In this document: positions 34,481 to 43,228 of the stretch, one piece after another
Numbering within the stretch: the stretch's first letter is position 1
Layout of the letters: every line of letters starts with the position of its first letter
Source of the DNA: Caryophanales bacterium
GTDB taxonomy: Bacteria > Bacillota > Bacilli > CAJFEE01
Reading direction: 5' to 3'
DNA: 64,000 bases
Assembly: GCA_029256085.1 (NCBI GenBank)
Contig: JAQSYP010000004.1
Location: 172,414-236,413 of the forward strand
Notes under the pieces: generated by a model
Databases searched by the model: none
What the model saw: the letters and a program-made list of their open reading frames with translations, nothing else
Told to the model about the DNA's origin: nothing
Program-made: the position numbers and the translations under genes

Positions 34481-35674
34481 ATGGGTATTAAGAAGTATTT
34501 TTCGGTTTTAGGTTCAACAGCTTTATTAATGAGCCTAATGGTAGGTTGTGGAGGAAACGACGAGAAGGAGACTGGTTCTTCCAAAGATTCAAAAGTAATT
34601 AAGATTGCTACACAATCTCCTCTATCGGGTGGTAGTGCGAACCTTGGAGAATCAATTAAGCTTGGAGCACAATTAAAGCTAGAGGAACAAAAAAAGGCAT
34701 TCGAAGATCTTGGTTTTGAATTGCAACTTGTGCCATACGATGATCAGGCTGATCCTAAGAAGGGGGTAGCGAACGCACAGTTAATCGGTGCTGACGCTGA
34801 TTACTTAGGTCTTGTTGGTCACTTGAATTCAGGTGTTGCAATACCTTCATCTGAGATTTATGAAAAAAACAATTTATTAATGGTATCTCCTGCTAACACA
34901 GCAGTAGATGTAACAGAGCGTGGATTAAAGACAGTTACTCGTATTGTAGCTAGAGACGATCTACAAGGACCAGCTGGTGCACAATATGCGATCGAAAAGC
35001 TTGGTGCAAAGAAAATTTTTGTTATTCAAGACAAAACGGCTTATGGTACTGGATTAGCAGATGCTTTTAAAAAGGCTGCTGAAGAAAAAGGTGCTGAAGT
35101 TGTTGGTTATGAAGGTGTAACAATTGGTGAAAAAGACTTTAATGGTGTAATTAACCAATTATTATCTAAAAAACCTGATTTCGTATTCTTTGGGGGAATG
35201 TATACTGAATTCGGTTTAATTGTTAAACAAGCACGTGAAAAGGGATTAGAGATACCGTTCATGGGTGGAGACGGTGTTGACTCATCTACTTTAGTTGAAA
35301 TTGCTGGAGATGCTGTAAAGAACGTTTATTACACATCTGTAGCAGGTGACACAAAAGCAACAGAAGAAGGAAAGAAGTTTGCAGAAAATTATAAATCTAA
35401 GTTTGGTAAAGAAATTGAATCATTCTCGGCTTATGGATATGATGCGGCTGGAGTTTTACTTGAATCTATTAAGAATGCAATTGAAGCTAATGGCAAAAAG
35501 TTACCAACTAGAGAACAAGTTGTAAGTGAAGCTAAAAAGGTTCAAGATTATCAAGGTATCGTTACTAAAGTAGGTTTCGACGATAAAGGTGACAATACTT
35601 ACGCTGAGGTATATATTTATAAATTTAACGAAGCTAAATATCCAGGATCTTTAGATGGTAAAGTAAGTAAATAA
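34481..35674 (+). CDS. livJ: Branched-chain amino-acid ABC transporter, substrate-binding lipoprotein LivJ
   Basis: A 397-residue periplasmic-binding fold lipoprotein of the Leu/Ile/Val family. The lipobox is LMVGCGG. Family motifs include QSPLSGGSANLGESI, VGHLNSGVAIPSS, YGTGLADAF and SAYGYDAAGV. ATG 34481 follows AGAGGGGGAAGTGAG. It is the first gene of livJ-H-M-G-F, separated from livH by a terminator. Confidence 0.93.
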   Translation: MGIKKYFSVLGSTALLMSLMVGCGGNDEKETGSSKDSKVIKIATQSPLSGGSANLGESIKLGAQLKLEEQKKAFEDLGFELQLVPYDDQADPKKGVANAQLIGADADYLGLVGHLNSGVAIPSSEIYEKNNLLMVSPANTAVDVTERGLKTVTRIVARDDLQGPAGAQYAIEKLGAKKIFVIQDKTAYGTGLADAFKKAAEEKGAEVVGYEGVTIGEKDFNGVINQLLSKKPDFVFFGGMYTEFGLIVKQAREKGLEIPFMGGDGVDSSTLVEIAGDAVKNVYYTSVAGDTKATEEGKKFAENYKSKFGKEIESFSAYGYDAAGVLLESIKNAIEANGKKLPTREQVVSEAKKVQDYQGIVTKVGFDDKGDNTYAEVYIYKFNEAKYPGSLDGKVSK

Positions 35675-35701
35675 TATCGATAAAATATTATTACAGGATT
35701 T

Positions 35702-35736
35702 AGGGGTATGACATAAAAGCCGTACCCCTTTTTTTT
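35702..35736 (+). terminator. Terminator between livJ and livH
   Basis: AGGGGTA pairs with TACCCCT, eight T follow; it would keep LivJ in excess over the membrane components. Confidence 0.8.
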
Positions 35737-35785
35737 ATAAGAATCATTTAATTGGATATTTAATACTTGAAAAGAGGTGAAGCAA

Positions 35786-36772
35786 ATGATAGAACACATA
35801 ATTAGTACATTACCACAGGTATTAATTGACGGATTAGCCTTAGGAGCCGTTTATGCAATTATTGCACTTGGATATACAATGGTTTACGGTATTTTAGAAC
35901 TTATCAACTTTGCACACGGAGAGATTTTTATGACCGGTGCATTTATTGGAACAGCATTATTCATCACATTATCAGGACTTGGGTTTTTAGCAGTAATGCC
36001 AGCACTTCTTGCGTTACTTTTGGTCTTGATTGTTACATCAATACTGACAGGATTTTTAGGAGTTGGAATTGAAAGAGTAGCTTATAGGCCTTTACGTAAA
36101 GCGCCAAAATTAATAACATTAATTTCTGCAATTGGGGTGTCTTTTTTACTACAAGACTTAGTTCGATTTATAACTGAACTTAAAAAAGGAAATTATATTT
36201 TAACTGGCCCTTCCTTATTTACAGAACAAATTTCAATTAAAGCAAGTTCAATTCTTAGCTCTTTTGCTGATGCTCAAATCAAATCATCAACAATAATCTT
36301 AGTAGTAACAGCTATAGTTATGATGATTGGATTAGACTACTTCGTAAATAGAACTAAATGGGGAATGGCAATGCGAGCAGTTGCTCAAGATAGAGATACT
36401 GCTTCATTAATGTCAATAAATGTAAATAAAGTAATTTCCCTTACATTCTTTTTAGGATCAGCTTTAGGTGGAGCAACAGGTGTTCTTTTTGCTGTCCAGT
36501 ATGGAACTATTGACCCATATATCGGATTTATCCTAGGATTAAAGGCTTTCACAGCTGCTGTTTTAGGTGGTATTGGTAACATAAGGGGCGCAATGGTTGG
36601 CGGACTTGTACTTGGTTTAATTGAAATGTTTGCAGCTGCCAATTTATCAGTAATAACATCCAATGTGTTTACTGCAGAATATAAAGATGTATTTGCCTTT
36701 ATAATTCTTATAATTGTTCTTATTTATAAGCCAGAAGGTATCTTTGGCAAAGCTGTCGCTGAGAAAGTGTAG
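35786..36772 (+). CDS. livH: Branched-chain amino-acid ABC transporter permease LivH
   Basis: A 328-residue permease with about eight membrane helices. It starts with the typical GLALGAVYAIIALGYTMVYGILELINFAHGE and contains the RAVAQDRDTASLMSIN loop that docks the ATPases. ATG 35786 follows AAGAGGTGA; the in-frame GTG at 35777 is part of that site. LivM follows after 9 bases. Confidence 0.94.
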   Translation: MIEHIISTLPQVLIDGLALGAVYAIIALGYTMVYGILELINFAHGEIFMTGAFIGTALFITLSGLGFLAVMPALLALLLVLIVTSILTGFLGVGIERVAYRPLRKAPKLITLISAIGVSFLLQDLVRFITELKKGNYILTGPSLFTEQISIKASSILSSFADAQIKSSTIILVVTAIVMMIGLDYFVNRTKWGMAMRAVAQDRDTASLMSINVNKVISLTFFLGSALGGATGVLFAVQYGTIDPYIGFILGLKAFTAAVLGGIGNIRGAMVGGLVLGLIEMFAAANLSVITSNVFTAEYKDVFAFIILIIVLIYKPEGIFGKAVAEKV

Positions 36773-36781
36773 GTGGATATT

Positions 36782-38065
36782 ATGAAATTAAAGGAACTAC
36801 TTAATAATAATACTAAACTTCAAGCTGTAACATTAACTTTATATATCATTGTATCTTCAGCAGCGCTATATTTCTCACAAAAATCTGTAACGGCTTTTTT
36901 ACTAGTATTAGCTTCGATATTATTACTTTATCTAACTAAATTTAATAATAAGGTTAAGTGGGGAATTGGATTATTAGTTTTAGTAGTGATATTACCATTT
37001 ACTGCAAGTCAAGGAGTTGCCTATGAATCGTACATGGAAGTAGCAACTTTTGTTGGTATATATGTCGCAATGGCGATAGGACTCAATATTGTAGTTGGTA
37101 TGGCAGGGTTACTAGATCTTGGATTCGTAGCGTTCTTTGCAATAGGTTCATACACCTATGCAATATTCGCAACAGCACAGGCAAATAATTTCTTACCTGA
37201 CATTTTCCCACTTAGTGGTTCATGGTTTTGGTTATTCTTAATAATTGGAACGTTATTTGCAGCTATAGCTGGTATTCTCCTTGGTATTCCGGTATTACGT
37301 GTAAAAGGTGATTATTTAGCGATCGTTACCTTAGGTTTCGGTGAGATTATTCGTATCGTTTTTAATAATTTGGATAAACCTATTAACTTTACTAATGGTG
37401 CAATGGGAATCGCATCAATTGCTCCACCTAGTATTTTTGGATTTGAATTCGTTCAATCTAGTCAGTTTTACTTTATTGTTCTTGGTATATTACTGTTCGT
37501 AATTTTTGCAGTAAAGAGATTAGAATTTTCAAAGATTGGTAGATCTTGGAAGGCTGTACGTGAAAATGAAATTGCTGCACAAGCAATGGGCATTCATCTT
37601 GTTCGAACAAAACTTATGGCCTTTGCAGTTGGAGCATCATTTTCAGGCGCAATGGGTGTTGTGTTTGCAGCTAAGCAAACGTTTATCGACCCGACAAGTT
37701 TTACTTTATTAGAGTCAATAACTATTCTAGTAATGGTTCTCTTAGGTGGAATGGGTAGTGTACCTGGTGTTATTTTAGGGGCTGCAGTTATGACAATCCT
37801 AAATCTACAAGTATTAACTGAAGTTACAAATTGGTTAGGCCAACTTAATATGCAAGGTGTTATAAGTATTCCTGATGCTTTATCTCCAGCCAAAATGCAA
37901 AGAATGATTTTTGGATTAATACTTGTATTATTTGCAATTTATAGACCTCAAGGCTTGATTCCAGCAAAAAATCCTGTATTTGATGAGGAGAAGCTTAAGG
38001 CTGATGACTTAAATCAAAATGAGGAAAAAGTAATTACAGCACAACAAAGTGTAATTGATGCTTAG
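36782..38065 (+). CDS. livM: Branched-chain amino-acid ABC transporter permease LivM
   Basis: A 427-residue permease, the partner of LivH. The N-terminal 90 residues hold extra helices, and the core has GLNIVVGMAGLLDLGFVAFFAIGSY and the ATPase-contact loop AVRENEIAAQAMGIH. The C-terminal 40 residues are a charged tail longer than in many homologues. ATG 36782 follows TAGGTGGAT. Confidence 0.94.
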   Translation: MKLKELLNNNTKLQAVTLTLYIIVSSAALYFSQKSVTAFLLVLASILLLYLTKFNNKVKWGIGLLVLVVILPFTASQGVAYESYMEVATFVGIYVAMAIGLNIVVGMAGLLDLGFVAFFAIGSYTYAIFATAQANNFLPDIFPLSGSWFWLFLIIGTLFAAIAGILLGIPVLRVKGDYLAIVTLGFGEIIRIVFNNLDKPINFTNGAMGIASIAPPSIFGFEFVQSSQFYFIVLGILLFVIFAVKRLEFSKIGRSWKAVRENEIAAQAMGIHLVRTKLMAFAVGASFSGAMGVVFAAKQTFIDPTSFTLLESITILVMVLLGGMGSVPGVILGAAVMTILNLQVLTEVTNWLGQLNMQGVISIPDALSPAKMQRMIFGLILVLFAIYRPQGLIPAKNPVFDEEKLKADDLNQNEEKVITAQQSVIDA

Positions 38066-38077
38066 GAGGTTTATAAC

Positions 38078-38851
38078 ATGAATGTATTAGAGGTTAGTAA
38101 TTTAACTAAGAAGTTTGGTGGACTTGTTGCTGTTAATGGTGTGGATCTAAATGTAAAAAAAGGATCAATTACTGCTGTTATTGGTCCGAATGGAGCTGGT
38201 AAAACTACATTCTTTAACATGATTACTGGCGTATATACTCCAGATGGAGGCAGTATAAAGTCTAACGGTAAAGATATTACTGGTTCAAAGCCACATGAAG
38301 TAACAAAAAATGGAATAGCTAGAACTTTTCAAAATATAAGGCTGTTTGGCAATATTACAGTTTTAGAAAATGTATTAGTTGGTATGCATACGCATTTAAA
38401 AGGTGATTTAGTAGGTACTTTATTAGGTTTACCTTATATCCATAAAGAAGAACTAAAGGCAGAACAAGAAGCATATAGACTATTGAAATACGTTGGATTA
38501 GAAACTCTTCTAAATGAGGATGCTACTAATTTATCATATGGGGCTCAACGTAGATTAGAAATCGCACGTGCTCTTGCGACTAAACCTACTATTCTTCTAT
38601 TAGATGAACCGGCTGCTGGTATGAATCCACGTGAAACGGTTGAACTGACAGATTTAATTAAAAAAATGCGTGAAGAACTAAATTTGACAATCGTTCTAAT
38701 TGAGCACGATATGAAACTAGTTATGGGAATCTCTGAGCATATAGTTGTACTCGATCATGGAGAAAAAATTGCAGAAGGAAAACCTAGTGATATTCGGAGT
38801 AATACCAAAGTAATTGAGGCATACCTTGGCAAAAGTGCAGTAGGACATTAG
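38078..38851 (+). CDS. livG: Branched-chain amino-acid ABC transporter ATPase LivG
   Basis: A 257-residue ATPase. Walker [10 protein letters not shown], signature [15 protein letters not shown] (LSYG instead of LSGG is normal for LivG), Walker [14 protein letters not shown], and H-loop IEHDM are present. ATG 38078 follows TTAGGAGG. LivF follows 12 bases later. Confidence 0.95.
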   Translation: MNVLEVSNLTKKFGGLVAVNGVDLNVKKGSITAVIGPNGAGKTTFFNMITGVYTPDGGSIKSNGKDITGSKPHEVTKNGIARTFQNIRLFGNITVLENVLVGMHTHLKGDLVGTLLGLPYIHKEELKAEQEAYRLLKYVGLETLLNEDATNLSYGAQRRLEIARALATKPTILLLDEPAAGMNPRETVELTDLIKKMREELNLTIVLIEHDMKLVMGISEHIVVLDHGEKIAEGKPSDIRSNTKVIEAYLGKSAVGH

Positions 38852-38863
38852 GGGAGTGATAAA

Positions 38864-39571
38864 ATGAGCTTACTAGAATTAAAAAATATTAATGCTTTTT
38901 ATGGTGGAATACATGCCCTCAAAAATATAAATATCGAAGTTAATAAGGGTGAAATTGTTACATTAATAGGTAGTAATGGTGCAGGTAAATCTACTACACT
39001 AAAATCTATCTCTGGTCAACTAACACCTAAATCTGGACAAATTATTTTTGACGGAAAAGATATTACTCTACAGCCACCACACATAACTGCTCTTAATGGT
39101 GTTGCACATGTACCTGAGGGAAGAAGAATTTTTAGTAAACTTTCAGTAAAGGAAAATCTTGAAATGGGTGCCTTTTCTGTAAGTGATAAAAAAATAGTAA
39201 AAGAACGAATGGAAAGATCTTTTCATTACTTTCCTAAACTTAAGGAACGTTTAGAGCAAAAGGGTGGAACGATGAGTGGTGGAGAGCAACAAATGTTAGC
39301 TATTGCAAGAGCATTAATGATGCAACCACAACTTTTATTATTAGATGAACCATCTATGGGACTTGCGCCTGTAATCGTAGAACAAATTTTTGATATTATT
39401 AAAGAGTTAAACGATGAAGGTATGACAATTCTATTAGTTGAACAAAATGCTTATCAGGCTTTACAAATTGCAAATCGTGGATATGTAATACAAAATGGGG
39501 AAATTATCCTTGAAGGACCTGGTATGGAACTTATTGAAAATGATCAAATAAAAGATGCTTACTTAGCATAA
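38864..39571 (+). CDS. livF: Branched-chain amino-acid ABC transporter ATPase LivF
   Basis: A 235-residue ATPase. Walker A GSNGAGKST, VPEGRRIFSKLSV (typical LivF), signature MSGGEQQMLAIARAL, Walker B LLLLDEPSMGLAP, and VEQN in the H-loop position, where LivF proteins characteristically have Gln rather than His. It ends the liv operon. Confidence 0.95.
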   Translation: MSLLELKNINAFYGGIHALKNINIEVNKGEIVTLIGSNGAGKSTTLKSISGQLTPKSGQIIFDGKDITLQPPHITALNGVAHVPEGRRIFSKLSVKENLEMGAFSVSDKKIVKERMERSFHYFPKLKERLEQKGGTMSGGEQQMLAIARALMMQPQLLLLDEPSMGLAPVIVEQIFDIIKELNDEGMTILLVEQNAYQALQIANRGYVIQNGEIILEGPGMELIENDQIKDAYLA

Positions 39572-39576
39572 AAGAG

Positions 39577-39622
39577 GCCGTCCCAAAAGCCATAATCAAA
39601 TGTCTTTTGGGACGGCTTTTTC
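39577..39622 (+). terminator. Terminator of the liv operon
   Basis: A 13-bp perfect stem, GCCGTCCCAAAAG with CTTTTGGGACGGC (39577-39616), then a T run. Confidence 0.92.
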
Positions 39623-39649
39623 TATTTGTCTTCTTACAAAGAGTTTTTG

Positions 39650-40096
39650 TTAGAATATATTAGTTAAGATATTTCTTTTTGTAATTTTATCATTTTTTAA
39701 TTTGTTATTTTGAAATTGATTTTCAAAAATGTTTTGAAGGATCTTTATCTCCTCGCAAAGTTCATTGTATTTTTTTTCAAGGTCTTCAATTTCTCTTCTC
39801 TGATTTATAAGTTGAACAAATACTACATCATCTGCTTTATTATTAAGTCTAAACTCTAATAACTCCAGCTTGTTCTCTAGCGCCCTAAAATAACTTTCTT
39901 CAGGAGTAATTTGTTTATAGTCATCACAAACATTTAATTTATTTTTATTAATAAAATTTGTTATTTCATCTTGTGTGAAAGTGTACGAGTTATTAACACT
40001 AGTCTTTGGTTTAAGTTTTCCTGATTTTACCCATCTTTGTATAGTTCTTACTGAAACTCCTAATATGTTGCTTACATCACTAGTTTTTAAGTTCAT
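39650..40096 (-). CDS. MerR-like HTH coiled-coil protein, RacA-like
   Basis: A 148-residue protein. The N-terminal 50 residues form a MerR-type helix-turn-helix (MNLKTSDVSNILGVSVRTIQ, then RWVKSGKL and TQDEITNF). Residues 75-130 are a coiled coil (LENKLELLEFRLNN..., EIDLEKKYNELCEEIKIL-type heptads). This is the layout of RacA, which binds near the origin and tethers chromosomes to cell poles at sporulation. It is shorter than B. subtilis RacA (about 184 aa) and the identity is not certain; a phage or plasmid HTH protein is the alternative. AGGTGTG site before the ATG. Confidence 0.55.
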   Translation of the reverse strand: MNLKTSDVSNILGVSVRTIQRWVKSGKLKPKTSVNNSYTFTQDEITNFINKNKLNVCDDYKQITPEESYFRALENKLELLEFRLNNKADDVVFVQLINQRREIEDLEKKYNELCEEIKILQNIFENQFQNNKLKNDKITKRNILTNIF

Positions 40097-40251
40097 AACA
40101 CACCTCCGTGATATTACTTCAACAAAAATCGTTAATTTCCTTTATAGTTGTCAAAACTAGTGATGAAACGTCAAAACTAGTCAAATTTGTACAACTTAAT
40201 AATGTATTTACTTTATTTTAAAATAATCATATAATTGATATATATAATTTA

Positions 40252-40340
40252 TTGGGGAGCTTATAAATAGGCTGAGAGGATGGTAGTGACCATCGACCCT
40301 TAAACCTGATCTGGATAATGCCAGCGGAGGGATTCATAAT
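40252..40340 (+). ncRNA. TPP riboswitch (THI element)
   Basis: The conserved thi-box segments are in order: GGGGAGC, GGCTGAGA, GACCCTT, then ACCTGATCTGGATAATGCCAG and CGGAGGGA. The aptamer binds thiamine pyrophosphate and controls the thiXYZ genes that follow through the terminator just downstream. Confidence 0.95.
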
Positions 40341-40360
40341 ATACGTATTTTGTGTATATT

Positions 40361-40388
40361 GCACTCCTATTCAGGGGTGCTTTTTTGT
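40361..40388 (+). terminator. Riboswitch-controlled terminator before thiX
   Basis: GCACTCCT pairs with AGGGGTGC (one G-T pair) and a T run follows. The AT-rich palindrome AATATAC/GTATATT at 40338-40360 lies between aptamer and terminator and may act in switching. Confidence 0.85.
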
Positions 40389-40425
40389 TTTTTTTTATAA
40401 ATTCAATGGGGTGATACATATATAA

Positions 40426-41187
40426 ATGAAAAAAAATATAATATACATATTTTCTATATTAATAGTTTTTTTTACTTGGGATATATCCATTAGAATTTTT
40501 CACATATCTCCTTGGATATTACCTTCTCCATTTGAAATATTGAAGGAACTGGTAAAGTTTGATAGTTACTTGTTTGAACATATTAAAGTTACATTTTTCG
40601 AAGCGACTATTGGCCTAATATTATCTATTGTATTTGCACTATTAATATTTCTACTTATGATTAGTTTTAAAACGTTTAATTTGTTAATCAAACCTTATTT
40701 GATAGTATCTCAAGCTATGCCAATTATAACAATTGCTCCACTTATAATAATCTGGTTTGGTTATGGCATATTTTCTAAAGTTGCTGTAGTGGTGTTTGTT
40801 TGTTCTTTTCCAATAATAATTAGTCTTTCGGAAGCATTAAAAACCCTCCCGACTAATCAACGCAATTTTTTTATTATTAATGGGGCTAGTAAATTAAGTA
40901 CATTTAGATATTTAATTTTCCCTCATAGTTTACCATTCTTTTTTTCAGGTTTAAGAATCGGAGCAACATATGCAATCACTGGAGCTATTATTGGAGAATG
41001 GTTGGGTGCAAGTCAAGGTCTAGGTGTTTACTTAACTCGGGTGTCAAAATCATTCCAAACTGAGAAGGTTTTTGCAGCAATCATCATTATTTCTGTTTTA
41101 AGTTTAATTTTGTATTTAAGTGTAATTATTATAGAATATCTTGTCCTACCTTGGAAAAGAAAACGAAAAGGAGTTTTTACGAAATGA
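40426..41187 (+). CDS. thiX: Thiamine-precursor ABC transporter permease ThiX
   Basis: A 253-residue permease with about six helices. It has WILPSPFEILKEL near the start and the EAA-like loop INGASKLSTFRYLIFPHSLPFFFSGLRIG, as in the ThiX/SsuC/TauC group. It is under the TPP riboswitch. In Bacillus ThiXYZ imports formylaminopyrimidine, a thiamine breakdown product salvaged to HMP. It overlaps thiY by 4 bases (ATGA). Confidence 0.88.
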   Translation: MKKNIIYIFSILIVFFTWDISIRIFHISPWILPSPFEILKELVKFDSYLFEHIKVTFFEATIGLILSIVFALLIFLLMISFKTFNLLIKPYLIVSQAMPIITIAPLIIIWFGYGIFSKVAVVVFVCSFPIIISLSEALKTLPTNQRNFFIINGASKLSTFRYLIFPHSLPFFFSGLRIGATYAITGAIIGEWLGASQGLGVYLTRVSKSFQTEKVFAAIIIISVLSLILYLSVIIIEYLVLPWKRKRKGVFTK

Positions 41188-42176
41188 AGAAAATAATAAG
41201 TTTAATTTCAATGTTTTTGGCAATTAACATGTTGGTTGGTTGCGGTACTGATGATAAAGGTAAGACTTCTAAAGAAAAGATGGAAAAAGTTACATTAATG
41301 CTCGATTGGTTTCCAAACACCAATCACACCGGTATTTATGTTGCAAAGGAAAAAGGATATTTCAGAGAACTTGGTCTTGATGTTGAAATTGTACAACCAG
41401 GGGAATCTATTGGGGTTGAACAAGTTGTTGCATCTAATAAAGCAGATTTTGGCATTGGATATCAAGAGGGGATTACTCTAGCTCGTTCTGAAGGTGTTCC
41501 TGTTGTTTCTGTTGCAGCCGTTATTCAACATAATACATCTGCCTTTGCTTCTTTAGACAAGTCAAATATTACTAACGTTAAAGGATTTGAAAACAAAAGA
41601 TATGCAACGTTTGGAAGTCCCATAGAACAGGCTATGCTTAAAGAAATAATGAGTAAAAATAAAGCTGATTTTTCTAAAGTTAGCCTAGTTCAATCAGGAG
41701 CATCTGACTTTTTTAAAACAATGGAGAGAGACGCTGATTTTATGTGGGTTTATTATGGTTGGGATATTGTTGCAGCTAAAAAAAATAACATCGACGTAAA
41801 TTATTTAATGTTAAAAGACTTAGACGTAAACTTTGATTATTATACACCTGTAATTTTTACTTCTGAAACATACTTGAAAGATAAAAAGAATACTGCTAAA
41901 AAGTTTATAGAAGCTGTTGCTAAAGGTTATGAATATTCAATTACCAATCCTGATGAATCAGCAGAATTTCTTATAAAAAATGCACCAGAACTTGATAAAG
42001 AAATTGTGATTGAAAGTCAAAAATGGTTAGCTAATCAATATAAAGCAGATGCAAGTAGATGGGGTGAACAAAAGGTAGAAACGTGGAAACGTTATGCAGA
42101 TTGGCTTTATAATAATAAACTAATAAATAATAATATAGAAGCTGATAAAGCATTCACAAATGCGTTATTACCTTAA
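41184..42176 (+). CDS. thiY: Thiamine-precursor ABC transporter binding lipoprotein ThiY
   Basis: A 330-residue NMT1/THI5-like lipoprotein. The lipobox is NMLVGCG. LMLDWFPNTNHTGIYVAKEKGYF is the family signature near residue 45, and GESIGVEQVVASNKADFGIGYQE follows. It binds the pyrimidine part of thiamine precursors. ATG 41184 follows AAAGGAG, overlapping the thiX stop. Confidence 0.9.
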   Translation: MKKIISLISMFLAINMLVGCGTDDKGKTSKEKMEKVTLMLDWFPNTNHTGIYVAKEKGYFRELGLDVEIVQPGESIGVEQVVASNKADFGIGYQEGITLARSEGVPVVSVAAVIQHNTSAFASLDKSNITNVKGFENKRYATFGSPIEQAMLKEIMSKNKADFSKVSLVQSGASDFFKTMERDADFMWVYYGWDIVAAKKNNIDVNYLMLKDLDVNFDYYTPVIFTSETYLKDKKNTAKKFIEAVAKGYEYSITNPDESAEFLIKNAPELDKEIVIESQKWLANQYKADASRWGEQKVETWKRYADWLYNNKLINNNIEADKAFTNALLP

Positions 42177-42181
42177 ATTTT

Positions 42182-42928
42182 ATGGGATACTTAAAACTTG
42201 AAAATGTTAGTAAATGTTATGGAGAAAGTAGAATCTTTGATAGTTTAACCTTTGATATAGAAAGAAATAAAATAGTTTCGATACTCGGTCCGTCTGGTTG
42301 TGGCAAGAGTACTATACTTAAATTAATTAGTGGACTTGAAGCGCCAACATCAGGTGATATTTTATTAGAAAATTCTAGTATAATTAACAATACTAATATA
42401 TGTAGTTTTATGAGTCAGGAAGGCGACTTGTTAGCTTGGAGAACTTTACTTCAAAACTTAATTCTACCACTTGAAATTAATGGATTACAAAAAAGTCTTG
42501 CTCGACAAGTTGGTGAGGATCGATTAAAAGTTTTTAATTTATCTGAGGCCAAAGACCTTTATCCTAGTGAGAGTTCAGGTGGGATGAATCAGAGAATTAA
42601 TTTACTTAGGACTTTCATGCTTGAAAGAGAAATTGTGCTATTAGATGAACCATTTTCGAAGATTGATCAGATTACAAAAATTGATTTAATGAATTATCTA
42701 ATCAGAATTTGGCAGGAAAGAAAATCCACAGTAATAATTGTTACTCACGACCTAGATGAAGCTTTGTATTTATCAGACACTATCATAGTACTTTCAAAGA
42801 ATCCAACTGAAATTTCTTACAAGATTCATATGGAAAGTAAAAACAAACAAGAGAGTTATCTAACTTCTGAAGACTATGTTTCAAAACGTAGAAACCTTCT
42901 TAATATAATTAGAAATGCATCTATTTAA
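42182..42928 (+). CDS. thiZ: Thiamine-precursor ABC transporter ATPase ThiZ
   Basis: A 248-residue ATPase. Walker A GPSGCGKST, signature ESSGGMNQRINLLRTF (a slight departure from LSGGM, with Ser-Ser-Gly-Gly-Met), Walker B IVLLDEPFSKID, and VTHDLDEA are visible. No clear ribosome binding site precedes the ATG, which follows the thiY stop by 5 bases, so reinitiation is likely. Confidence 0.9.
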   Translation: MGYLKLENVSKCYGESRIFDSLTFDIERNKIVSILGPSGCGKSTILKLISGLEAPTSGDILLENSSIINNTNICSFMSQEGDLLAWRTLLQNLILPLEINGLQKSLARQVGEDRLKVFNLSEAKDLYPSESSGGMNQRINLLRTFMLEREIVLLDEPFSKIDQITKIDLMNYLIRIWQERKSTVIIVTHDLDEALYLSDTIIVLSKNPTEISYKIHMESKNKQESYLTSEDYVSKRRNLLNIIRNASI

Positions 42929-42959
42929 TGATTATAAAATTTAATAATAATTAATAACA

Positions 42960-42991
42960 CCTATGTGGAATTTATTCTACATAGGTTTTTT
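42960..42991 (+). terminator. Terminator of thiXYZ
   Basis: CCTATGT pairs with ACATAGG and is extended inward by GGAAT/ATTCT; six T follow. Confidence 0.85.
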
Positions 42992-42992
42992 G

Positions 42993-43103
42993 TTAGCTCA
43001 TAGGAAAGTATAAACTTTTGACTAGTTCATACTTTCCTAACGCATAAGTGCAACTACGGCTCTGACGTCGCCTTAAAGGCTCGGCAATCGCCGAGTTTTC
43101 TTT
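42993..43103 (-). repeat. Dispersed structured repeat, copy A
   Basis: About 110 bases nearly identical (reverse complement) to 63139-63229. It contains a long hairpin, AGGAAAGTAT...ATACTTTCCT (43002-43036), a shared CGCATAAGTGCAACTA block, and a second hairpin, CTCGGC-AATC-GCCGAG, that copy B lacks. It fills much of the thiZ to histidine kinase gap. The remaining bases (43104-43228) hold a TATAAT-like promoter region for the kinase. Confidence 0.75.
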
Positions 43104-43228
43104 AAAGAGGACAAATACAGAGGTATTATTTACTATACTTTTAAAAAAATTTCCAAATATTACAAAAAAAACCCTTAAATCTGTTATAATTTTATTAACT
43201 AAATCTGTTAGTAGGTGATTTTCTTTTT

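Noticed and set aside
37594-37893. Minus-strand frame inside livM
   Set aside because: A shadow of the permease gene, Pro/Thr-rich in the manner of antisense frames; no start signals.
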